Below, in pieces: positions 1 through 9,359 of a stretch of 18,423 nucleotides of DNA. Position numbers and translations under genes: made by a program. The stretch comes from Byssochlamys sp. IMV 00236 (taxonomy: Eukaryota; Ascomycota; Eurotiomycetes; Eurotiales; Thermoascaceae). The notes below the pieces were generated by a model. That model made no database searches. It worked only from the letters and a program-made list of their open reading frames with translations, and had not been told where the DNA came from. Each line of letters begins with the position of its first letter. Within the stretch, counting starts at the first letter, position 1. The stretch spans positions 1-18,423 of the forward strand of contig MSJH02000225.1 of NCBI GenBank assembly GCA_001931875.2, read 5' to 3'.

Positions 1-55
1 AAAAAAAAAAAAAAAAAAAAAAAAAAAAGAAAGAGAAAAAATGGGTCATTAATAG

Positions 56-1855
56 AATGCTTTAGTATTGAGGGGATTTATGATACAGTCACTATTTGTG
101 CTCGTATCGCCAAGGTCTTTGGTTCTGTTGGCATGAGCTTCCAAAAGATTCGTGCATCTGGCTCTTATATTGCAGGCACCAATGGAACATCAAACGGTAT
201 TATTCCAATGCTTCGTGTATTTAACGATGCTGCACGTTTCATTACACCTGGATCAAGAAAAGTAAAGAGTACATTTACTGTCTATGTTGAACCTTGGCAC
301 GCTGATGTATTCGAGTTTATTGATCTCTCCAGAAGCAATGGTGAAGAAAACTTGCGTGCTCGTAATCTCTTGCTTGGTCTTTGGATTCCTGACCTTTTCA
401 TGAAGCGTAAGTGACTTGTAGAAGATGTATCTTGTATTGACTCCCACCATAGGTGTCGAGGAGAATGGAGAATGGTCCTTAATGTGTCCTAATGAATGTC
501 CTGGATTATATTCTTCTTATGGTAAAGATTTTGAGGAACTCTATGTTCGTTATGAAAAGGCCGGCAAAGCAAGAAAGACTATATCAGCTCAAAAGCTTTG
601 GTTTGCCATCTTGGACGCTCAGACGGATAGTGGCATGCCATTCTTGTGTTATAAAGGTTAGTATAGAAAACAGTTTGGTAGAGCATGCATTATTAACATG
701 TATATAGATGCTGTTAATGCAAAGAGCAACCAAAAGAATTTAGGCATCATCACAGGCTCCAGCTTTAATGCCAACACAATGCAGTATGCTGATGGAAATG
801 AAATCGCATCCTGCAACACTGCTTCCATTGTTTTATCTAAATGTGTAGATGCCAATACTCGCACATTTAATTTTAACACCCTGGCTGACATTGTAAAGCT
901 TGCTGTCAAAAACCTGGATAAGATGATTGATGCGAATCAGCATGTGATGGAAGAGGCCAAGAACAGTGCTTTAAAGCACCGTGCGCTTGGATTAGGTGTT
1001 CAAGGGCTTGCTGATGTTTTCTTGATGATGCAGCACCCATTTGATTCTACAGAAGCCCGTGAACTGAACAAGAAGATCTTTGAGCATATATATTTCGCAG
1101 CGCTTGAGGCATCAAATGAGTTGGCTCAGAAGGCTGGCCCTTATCCATCATATGAGGGATCACCTATCAGTCATGGTACTCTACAGCATGATCTATGGGA
1201 GGTCAAAGGTTCTGACGAATTAGATTGGGACACCCTTCGCTCAAAGATCAAAGCACACGGTGTTCGCAATTCTCTCTTGATTGCGCCCATGCCTACTCAT
1301 CAAACTGGCATCTACATGGGTAACAGTGATGGAACCGAGCCTTATCATAGCATGATATACGCACGTCGCGCTCATTCTGGAGAACGACATGTGGTCAATC
1401 CTCATTTACTCAAAGATTTACTTGATCGTGGCATCTGGAGCCCCAAGATAAAAGATATGCTGCTGAAAGAAAATGGAAGTGTTCAAAAACTGGCTCTGAT
1501 TCCTGAAGACTTGAAGAAGTTATACAAGACAGCTTGGGAAATCTCTCAACGTGTCATCATCGACTTGGCGGTCGATCGTGCTCCTTTCATCGATCAATCT
1601 CAGTCTCTCAATCTGTTTTCTGCTGATCCCAATTACAGCAGGCTCTCATCAATGCACTTTTATGCATGGAAGAAGGGTTTGAAGACAGGTATACAATATT
1701 TAAAGACAGATCCTGATGCAGCCGTCCAGATCGTTTTGGGTGAAGAGTCAGTGAAAGATGAGGTTGAACAAGATATAGAAAAGGCCACAGAAAATATGGC
1801 TGCTATGGCCTGTTCGTTAGATGATCCTGAAGGTTGTGTCAGTTGTAGTGGTTAA
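56..1855 (+). CDS. Ribonucleotide reductase large-subunit paralogue, 5' partial, predicted catalytically inactive
   Basis: This is the C-terminal part of a class I ribonucleotide reductase alpha subunit, the family that reduces NDPs to dNDPs. Exons are 56-406, 453-656 and 708-1855, with introns 407-452 and 657-707. The TAG at 53-55 looks like an acceptor, so upstream exons lie outside the window. Family landmarks are [45 protein letters not shown] and a C-terminal CVSC pair that normally passes electrons to the active site. However, the catalytic stretch SNLCxE of canonical enzymes aligns without gaps to SSFNAN, replacing the Asn, the thiyl-radical Cys and the Glu (codons 761-763, 767-769, 773-775). 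The first Tyr of the radical-transfer YY pair is Gln (1694-1696). The phosphate loop after PMPT reads HQTG. The frame is open with clean splice sites, so I infer a maintained pseudoenzyme rather than a decayed gene. The family assignment is firm, and the inactivity follows from residue loss. Confidence 0.93.
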
Positions 1856-1859
1856 TAAA
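1854..1859 (+). terminator. AATAAA poly(A) signal overlapping the RNR-like stop codon
   Basis: An AATAAA hexamer shares bases with the TAA stop (1853-1855) of the reductase-like gene. A TTTATT at 1872-1877 is the same signal on the minus strand, 48 nt past the stop of the convergent small gene. The two 3' ends are therefore likely to overlap. Confidence 0.5.
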
Positions 1860-1924
1860 GACCAATGAGCGTTTATTTTTTTTTATAAATATAAAGGGAT
1901 TTACAATTTTATACAAAAACATCT

Positions 1925-2158
1925 TTAATGTAAAGCAGGACACTTTTGAGCCTCATCAGTGTCTGTTTTGAGGTTACCATGTTCATCATATTTCAAAGGG
2001 TGTCCAGTTGTCTGTTTATGAATATCACTAGCGCGTCTTGCCAAGTTCTTACGTTCCTCATCTGATCTTGCGTAGGAGGATTGTTCCCAAGCGTCAAAGA
2101 TTTGGTTTGCGTTTTGATTCAATTGATCAGTATTTTGATTGTTGTTGTTATCTTCCAT
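1925..2158 (-). CDS. Small hydrophilic Asn-rich protein, unknown function
   Basis: This is a single-exon ORF of 77 residues beginning at a true ATG (2156-2158). The first 20 residues are rich in Asn and Gln (MEDNNNNQNTDQLNQNANQ). The middle is charged and likely helical (DEERKNLARRASDIHKQTTG), and the tail contains KTDTDEAQKCP. There is no signal peptide or membrane segment. I do not recognise the family, although the central helix has the look of a small conserved fungal protein. It is convergent with the reductase-like gene, with 69 bp between stop codons. CCAAT boxes lie 130-160 bp upstream, and the minus-strand poly(A) signal at 1872-1877 fits a short mRNA. Function cannot be inferred. 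Confidence 0.6.
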   Translation of the reverse strand: MEDNNNNQNTDQLNQNANQIFDAWEQSSYARSDEERKNLARRASDIHKQTTGHPLKYDEHGNLKTDTDEAQKCPALH

Positions 2159-2287
2159 TTTTATTATAAAAGAATTAAAAAAAAGAGAGATAAAGGAGCC
2201 TTTCTCTTTTATATTTATAAAGTTGCATGAATTTTTAATGCAGGGGAGTGAAGAAAGGGCTTTTCCTTATTAATGATAGTATGTAAG

Positions 2288-2316
2288 CCAATCATATCCC
2301 TATTGGTAGTCATTGG
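2288..2316 (-). promoter_or_regulatory. Cluster of three CCAAT boxes
   Basis: CCAAT occurs at 2288-2292 on the plus strand, and ATTGG (CCAAT on the minus strand) at 2302-2306 and 2312-2316. They lie 130-160 bp upstream of the small minus-strand gene starting at 2158. This is a typical position for the CCAAT-binding HAP/NF-Y complex. The assignment rests on motif and position only. Confidence 0.4.
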
Positions 2317-2372
2317 TCAATAAGGAATAGATTACGTAAATAAAAGAATGATGATGTATATGAATGAATGAA

Positions 2373-3717
2373 TTATTTTGATGATGTCGCCTTCTTTGAG
2401 ATGCCCATGGGGTCATTTCCATCGAGATCACTCACATGGGATAGTTTATCATCCATTTTCAGAAACACTTCACTGCCACTCTTTACTATCACTGGTGGTT
2501 TTAGATATTTTTTTCGATATTCGTCTAATTGATTGAGTGTAATATCAGATCCACCTGTCACCAATACAATAATATCGCTGCCTGGTTCTAATGACGGTAG
2601 GATATCTCGAACAATTTCTGTATAACATAGTGATAGGGCAGCACCACAAGCAGGTTCTACCAACGTCTTGTAATCCTCTACCAAACGTAGTATTAATAAC
2701 AGCCATATCATAATAAATGAAAAAAAAAAAAAATTACCTGCAAATTGTCGAACAGAATCCGCTGCCATAGGATCACTTACAGCAAATGGAACAACTGGAT
2801 GTATTAAGCTGAGTTCAAGGGATTTAGCACACACTGTCTCTGACGCCAGGCTGGAGGCAATGGTTGTAATCTTGGGTAATGTGACCAGTTTTCCCGCCAC
2901 GACAGATGCTTGAAAAGAGTTGCTACCATGTGTCTCGACTGCGATCACAGGGACCTCTTTCCAATCGACTTCTTGTAGACCTGTTATGACACCATTTAAT
3001 AATCCACCACCACCAACAGGACAAATGATGGCTGCTGGGATATTATCCTGAAGTTGAGCTTTTAGTTCATAAATGATGCTTGAATGGCCCTGCCAGATAT
3101 CTTCATGATCTGAAGAAGGCACATATACACTAGTATGAATGAATATACATATACATATACATAGTTTTATTACACTTTTACATACCAGTTCCTTTTCACC
3201 AATCTTCGTGCATGAGAATCTGCGGCAGACCAGCTGTCTCCAAACAATATCAGTTGAGCTCCTTCTAGTTTTACTGAATCACATATCGAAGAGTGTGTTG
3301 CTTTTGGTACAACTATTGTCGCTTTAATTTTTAATTGCCTGGCACAATAAGCAACAGCCAAGACCGTGTTTACACCAGATCCACATACCAGCTGTATATC
3401 CGTTCCTCTTGTTTCTACAGCTTTATAACAAAAGTTTCCAATGCCTCTAATAACAAATTCTATAAGCTTTCTTTTGTCTACTTCAAAACAATAAAAAGTT
3501 ACCGCATCTTGACCGAGCCTGAGGGTTGAATGTTTTCCATTTTGAAATAAATGTTGCTTGATATGATTGTGTTAGCCAAGTTGAAATAAAGTGTGTTTTG
3601 TGTCTTTAATTACCAATCAAGCTTAACACTGAGTTTTGTAGAATGCATCAGAGGCGTTGGTACATGCAATGTTTGAAGATCCATAAACATTTGATCGTCA
3701 TCAGAGGATTCATCCAT
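2373..3717 (-). CDS. CHA1: L-serine/L-threonine dehydratase-like PLP enzyme (fold type II)
   Basis: The enzyme is expected to deaminate L-serine and/or L-threonine to pyruvate or 2-oxobutyrate plus ammonia in the cytosol. Five exons in coding order, 3717-3614, 3556-3503, 3446-3186, 3129-2738 and 2677-2373, sum to 1116 nt, giving 371 residues with no frame problem. The start ATG (3715-3717) has an in-frame TAG upstream. PSGSVKMRG carries the Schiff-base lysine (SxKxRG), VGGGGLLNG is the PLP phosphate loop, and VPVIAVETHG, DYKTLVEPACGAAL and VTGGSD follow in family order. Two sites differ from the animal enzyme as I recall it: the substrate loop C-S-S-A-G-N reads C-G-S-G-V-N, and the C-G-G-S-N near the PLP ring reads T-G-G-S-D. 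There is a C-terminal tail of about 40 residues beyond the animal enzyme. The gene is head-to-head with FANCD2. Substrate preference is uncertain, and a serine-racemase or threonine-deaminase role is less likely. Confidence 0.88.
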
Positions 3718-3844
3718 TTTGGGAGTCTATTTTCAAAAAAAAAATAAAAATAAAAATAAAAAGGAGGAGGAAAAAGGACGTGTCGCGCGCGATGATTCAA
3801 ATTACAAAAAGCGCGAAAAAGGAAACTTTTTTTTTTTTTCATCA
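3718..3844. promoter_or_regulatory. Divergent promoter between dehydratase and FANCD2
   Basis: Only 127 bp separate the two start codons. The interval contains the 10-bp palindrome TCGCGCGCGA at 3783-3792 and GCGCGAAAAA at 3811-3820. The second matches both the E2F-type core (GCGSSAAA) and the yeast SCB/MCB-like CGCGAAAA. It lies about 25-35 bp upstream of the FANCD2 ATG. A poly-T run follows at 3828-3839. I infer cell-cycle (G1/S) control of FANCD2, and the motif match is the only evidence. Confidence 0.5.
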
Positions 3845-6800
3845 ATGCTGTTTGAAAGTGTATTGAATGAACTTGGCTGTCAACTTGAACCTGTTGTTGA
3901 ATTTCGTAAAGAATGAATTAATACAAAGGGAAACAACTGTTTTTAACTTTTAAAAAAAAGAGGTTGAGCGAGTACTTTTTCGTAGAAATCTTGCAATAAA
4001 ACTACGCAATCAGTCAGACTTGCTTGATGAATTCTTACAGGACATGCAGACTTATACTGAAGATCCAGCAGCACTTAGAAAATGCTTACTTCCTTCTACT
4101 ACAGCAAATCATGTATCAAGAACCAGCCGGTATAAATGAATAAAAAGAAAAAAGAAAAAATAGGAAACTGATGGAACGTTGATCGATGTTAGCACAACTA
4201 ATTCAGAAAGCTTATTCAAGACGTTATTAGCTGTTGATTCCATTCAGAGTGAACTAATCACATACTTGTTGGAGAGATTACCTGAGTTTTATGACGAATT
4301 AGAGAATGAGTAAGAATTTAGGAGAAAGAAAGGCACACATAATGATTATTTCAATATAGCAACTCCAGCTCTTGTACTGCCAGGTTGATATTAAATCAAT
4401 TGAGATGGCTGGATTATATCGCACAACCTGAAGCATTAACAGAGAAATTGATTGAAGTAAGGCTCTCCATTTTGAATCATATGAGTTGGGGGCTAATATA
4501 GAGACATATCAAAAGATTATACAGATCACACCTTCCGTTGTTCAGCATGAAATCATCACGTCTTTACCAGATATCATCAATGACTCAGAACATAAGGTGC
4601 GCCTATCTCTTTTTCAATTATAACTAAACATTGATGTGTGTGTGTATAGCCTATTGTTGTCTATCTGAAGGAATTGATGAATGAGAATTCGGAATTGACA
4701 GTTCCTATATTGGACGCATTATCCAACTTGACACTTCATTCCGAAAGTTTGGATGATGTTAAAGAAACAGTACTTGACAGGCTCGAATCTGCAGAACTAG
4801 ATGATATTGCGGTTATACTCAAATTCATGCTTCAAACAGTAACACCCAACACGGTTGATATGGTCATCTTGGGCATTCGACAAAAGTTGGACTTTAGAGC
4901 ACTAGGAAAGATTCAACAGGAGAGTTCACAGAGACGGACAAAACAGAGCCTCAGCCAACGACCGAATGTGAAGGATACCCCAGAAGCTCTCATCTTGGAA
5001 TCTATCAAGCTTGGTTTACAATTTCACAAGTTTGTATGCGAATCTTGGTTTCGAACAATTATGGCGCTTGAAACAGCTGTAAGTGTCTTGCAAGAGGGAA
5101 ATGATAAATACTAATTGCCAACGATATATATATAGCGTGCTCATAAGATCATTGATGTTCTCATACTCTTTATCTTGTACTCTATGCCTTCCATGAAGAA
5201 AAAAGCTGAATCAGCCATAAAAAAAAAGATTATCCAAGGACTGATTACGGCACCCTTGCTGGAAGAAACAGTCATGTACCATTCAAGTGGACTATCCAGC
5301 TATTGGAACGTGATCCTATCCTTGTCTGAGAGTTTATTAAGATCATGTCAGCAAAACGGCACAATATCTCCATGCGCAAGTACGCTCTATATAAGCTCTT
5401 TTAAAGTATGCGATTCATATTATCGACAGGAAATCATCGGATCCCTTGTCACTCATATCGGTAGTGGCGTTGAGGCGGAAATGAGTATCGCATTGAACGT
5501 TCTGTTGCACCTGGCAAAATCAGATGTCTCAAGTATCACTGTCTATAATGTATTCATCAAGGGCATCTTGGATTATTTAGACAACTTAAGCCTGTATCAA
5601 ATCCGTATACTGTTTGACGTATTCAGTTTGATCGCCTTGACAGTAAGTTGTATGATGATCATCATCACAAGTGTAATAATTGTCATATTAGAGCAACAAT
5701 ACTGCTGATGGTTCTGGAAATTTGTGGGCAGATATTCAAATTGTCATTAGAAAGCAGTTATCGAATCCTAGAGAAAAATATAAAAACATTGGTATCATTG
5801 CCAGTCTATCAGCAGTACGTATCTTGGGTTCCCGTGAAAGGTGTAGCGATATACAAAGTCAACAAGGAGGATCAAGCTCTCAGTCAGGCAAACTATCAGC
5901 TACAAGACATCCACTTCTTCGACAGTCCATAAATATACTAGATAGTCTCATGCGAAATTGCAATGGATACCCAGTAAGTTACATGTGTATATGTATGTTC
6001 TATTTTACAAACATATTTAAAACAGGCATGTATATCTTTATGTTATGATGAACTGGCTCATATATTTAGCGAAGGTGAACTGGATGAGAGATTAGAAGAA
6101 TGGATCAAGGTCAACCTGACCTCGGATTTTACGGAATATTATCTTTCTACCGTTGAAGACACTTTACAATATATTGATGACATCAAAAAAGTGTCAACGA
6201 ACAGATTATTACCATCACTTCAAATGAATGCTGATGAAGAGGTAAAGTATGATCCTTTATTGAAGCTAGTAGACTTATCCTGTTCTAGGATGGTGTTGAT
6301 ATTGTTGTAAAGTTGTATGAACTGATAGCAAGAAAGGATATAAAATCCAAAAAGAGTCTCGTTGTGCCTATGTGCTCAACGTTTAATCTGATGCAAATCT
6401 GTGAAAAGCAACTGAATAATGGTAGTCTGGAAGGAATCAATGCGCTTTCGGGATGTAGTATACTCCTATTTGAATCTGACGATTTAGATGAACTCTCTCC
6501 TGAGGAACTCTTTGATGCTTGTGATATACTGTTTTATACAATCAATTGGTAAATTTCTTACTATAGTCGGCTCTGGTGTTTTAACATTAGGTTATTTTTT
6601 TCTATAGGTTTAGGGAAGTTTTGAATTCATTTGTTGAAGCCAAAGATGAAGATCTCTCTCAGACATTGATTGTTCGGCTTCGACACATGCTCGAACTTGA
6701 ATCGAGGCTTAATGACTGTCTGAGGTATGCACCCAACTATGTTCCCTTGGAGTTTCACAACACACTTTCCATATCACCAAAAAACGAATCTTCTCGGCCA

Positions 6801-9359
6801 TCACAGATTATAAATAATACACAAGCAAATGAGTCTCAGCAGACGGAGAGCCTTTCAAGGACAAATATCAAAAAAGAAACTAGACCATCCAACATCAGTT
6901 TTGGTTCTATTTCAGAGTTACGATCATATATGAGAGCATTCAATGTAAGTTAGTACAGAAAAAAAAAAAGTATACAATAATCAAATACTTCTCTAGTTAT
7001 CTGTGTTTGAGATCTTTAAGCATAACACTAACCAAGTTAGAATGACTGTAAGTAAACAGCACTAATAAACATACCAAAAGTAACAAAAGACTATATAGTA
7101 TGCAGAGACAAGTTATATGCTAGAAGACCTCAACAACAAGTTGGATATCAAGATAGTTCCTGCTCCTGTGTCCGTATTTGGTAGAAAAAAGGTTACAAGC
7201 GAAAACAAATATCCTTCAAGCAATAGTTTACTATTAGCAAGAATTGATGAGCATCAGTTTATGAAAAAGGTAAAATAATATACACACATACAATGCAAAT
7301 ATTTCAAAGCTAAATACATATGGACTTCATAGGTAGTCCCATCCTTGCCATACATATTGCAAACATTAGAAGACTTGTATGCGGACATACAACAGCAGGT
7401 AAACTTAAAAGGTGTTCAATTCAATAGTGGTCTCACTTTTTCTTTTTATAGGGCATTGATTCTGGAAGAATTGGAGTAAAGATATACTTTTACATATTGA
7501 TTTTTACTAAGCCTTGTTTGTATATTGAACTAGGGGGCTGAAGAGATCGTTAAAGCAATTTCTCTCATCTTGAATGTTATTTTTAAAATGCTATCTTGGT
7601 CTTATATCCAAAGTTCAGACAACAAGGACATTTTAGAGGTTTGCTAAAAAAAAAAAAAATAAATAAATAAATAATGTATCTAATTGCTGAGTAGACAATC
7701 ATACAAGCATTAGCAGAGAGAATTTCTGGTGAATCCAAGCAAAATGGATCTTCTCCTGAGGTGCAACTTCGACAAGCATTTCAATATCTATGTCATTATG
7801 GAGCAAATATGCCTCAGTCTACCACAGCTGTTTTGCTTTTTAAAATATTGCTGCGTATCATGGAACTCTCTGATAATCCTTTAAGCTTAAAGCAAGGTGC
7901 CTTGAGTGTTGTTAACCAAATAGTCTCAACCTCATGGTTTGATTGGCGTGATATCAAGGTATTGTTTATAGAAAGGAGAAGCAAGAAAAAGAAAAGTCAA
8001 CTGATTATCTCTAATAGAAAGAAATAGAGTTTTTGATTGAAAAGACAATTGAATTGGATGATGATCCTCTTCAAGTGCTTCATAATCTAGTGAATGATGT
8101 TTTACCAAGATATGAAGATCAAGGACCATTGGAAGACCATCCTCTGCTTAAATCTGATACTGTTGTTCAATATTACCAGGTAAATGACATACATATTATA
8201 TAGTAAAAGCTAACAGAATGCAACCTTTGAAAGGCTATTATCAGCCAAATAGTCAATTCGTTCGAACTGTTCAAGAGCACTGATCAAGAACCCGAGATTG
8301 TTCTAGTTCAAAATGGTCGTATTGTCAAGATCTTTGAGCGAATTACACATTATGTCAAAGTAAAAGAGCATCGTCTGTTAATTGGTGTCTTGTTAAAGAC
8401 AGGCAAGCTCTTTATTGATCAATTCACAAAACATTCGATACCTTATTTTACAGAGATATTTAAAGCTCACAAGACTAGCATTCTAGCTATTTTTAAGGAT
8501 TTACAAGCAAGTACCCGTGTGTTACAGGTAAGATAGTCCTGTTTGTCCATAAGCACATTGTTTATTTCATTTTAGATTATATGCTCTCACGTCAAAGTTC
8601 TCAAAGATGTCTCACTTTCTGCTTATGTACCTCCTTTGAAAAGATCACTTGAAAACATCATTTACCAAGTTAAAATGCTAGTAACCAGAAATGGCATCCC
8701 AGCACCAGCCTTTTTCATGGGTGCGTTGAAGCATCGTGATATCACAGGTGCAGAGATCTCGTCTCAGGTAAGGGTTATTCATGTGTTGATTGTAGATAAC
8801 AAATAGTGTCTTTTCGTAGATTCCTCGAGAGGAGGATTATGATGAAATTGAAAACAGCGGAAGCGTTGTTTCTGAATCAGAAGAAACTGCAGATTCCATA
8901 GATAATGAAAGCATGAGTGATGCTCAAAGTGGCAATAGTGAAACTGCCCAACGCAAAGCGAATAAACGAAAGAGGATACCATCTAAACTTGCATCTAGAA
9001 AGAAACAAAAGCCATCAAGCTCAGGTGCTGCTCAGATTTATCGTACAAGCAGTCAGGTTCCTTCTGACGAAGACGAAGACGAAGACGAAGAAGAAAAGAT
9101 GATTTCAAAATTTGCTAATGTAATTGCTAGTGAAGACGAAGAGAAGGAAGAAGAAGCAGAAGAAGCGGAGGAAGCAGAAGATGAAGTCTTGGAGTTTGAT
9201 TTGAATTCGGCAAATACAGAAGAAGAAGAAGAAGAAGAAATGCCCAAGTCAATAACACCCCGGATAAGTTCAGAGCAAGCTACAAAGAAAAAGAAGCGAT
9301 TAGGCCTTGGTCATTTGGAACCTAGTGGAAAGAAAAAGATATTTGATTTAACTAATTGA
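3845..9359 (+). CDS. FANCD2: FANCD2 orthologue (Fanconi anaemia DNA cross-link repair), complete, 21 exons
   Basis: FANCD2 partners FANCI as a DNA clamp at interstrand cross-links. Exons: 3845-3905, 3961-4112, 4164-4309, 4360-4456, 4504-4596, 4650-5078, 5136-5642, 5692-5973, 6026-6241, 6289-6548, 6608-6944, 6997-7047, 7099-7269, 7333-7398, 7452-7475, 7534-7638, 7695-7958, 8018-8179, 8234-8527, 8576-8767, 8820-9359. They total 4449 nt (about 1482 residues; human about 1450) with every frame closing. Family stretches include ENSELTVPILDALSNL, HEIITSLPDI, VFIKGILDYLDN, QIVIRKQLS and DILFYTINWFRE. A basic, NLS-like patch (KANKRKRIPSKLASRKKQK) and Asp/Glu runs end the protein. In an ungapped alignment from QIRxLF, human Lys561 becomes Ser (about residue 496), with no lysine before VIRKQ. 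The exon 2/3 junction is the weakest, since the donor at 4113 is chosen for frame. The start is the only ATG in frame, and G1/S control is suggested by the promoter. Confidence 0.93.
9066..9240 (+). repeat. GAA/GAC triplet runs encoding an acidic tail
   Basis: Imperfect GAAGAC and GAAGAA triplet repeats at about 9067-9096, 9133-9180 and 9220-9240 encode Asp/Glu runs near the FANCD2 C terminus. The acidic character matches the tail of animal FANCD2, so this is coding low-complexity sequence that may vary in length between strains. Confidence 0.7.

Noticed and set aside
1..40. A poly-A run at the left edge as a retroposed mRNA tail.
   Set aside because: It sits inside what looks like an intron of the RNR-like gene, just before an acceptor site. 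The gene still has introns, so retroposition is not indicated.
698..780. Sequencing error as the cause of the missing RNR catalytic residues.
   Set aside because: Independent substitutions at five or more sites spread over about 900 bp, with the frame intact, cannot come from one error.
3719..3844. An N-terminal extension of FANCD2 upstream of 3845.
   Set aside because: The frame is open but contains no ATG, and it is low-complexity Lys/Glu/Phe-rich sequence covering the divergent promoter.
9053..9247. A serine-rich minus-strand protein opposite the FANCD2 acidic tail.
   Set aside because: It is the antisense reading of GAA/GAC repeats that encode the FANCD2 C terminus.
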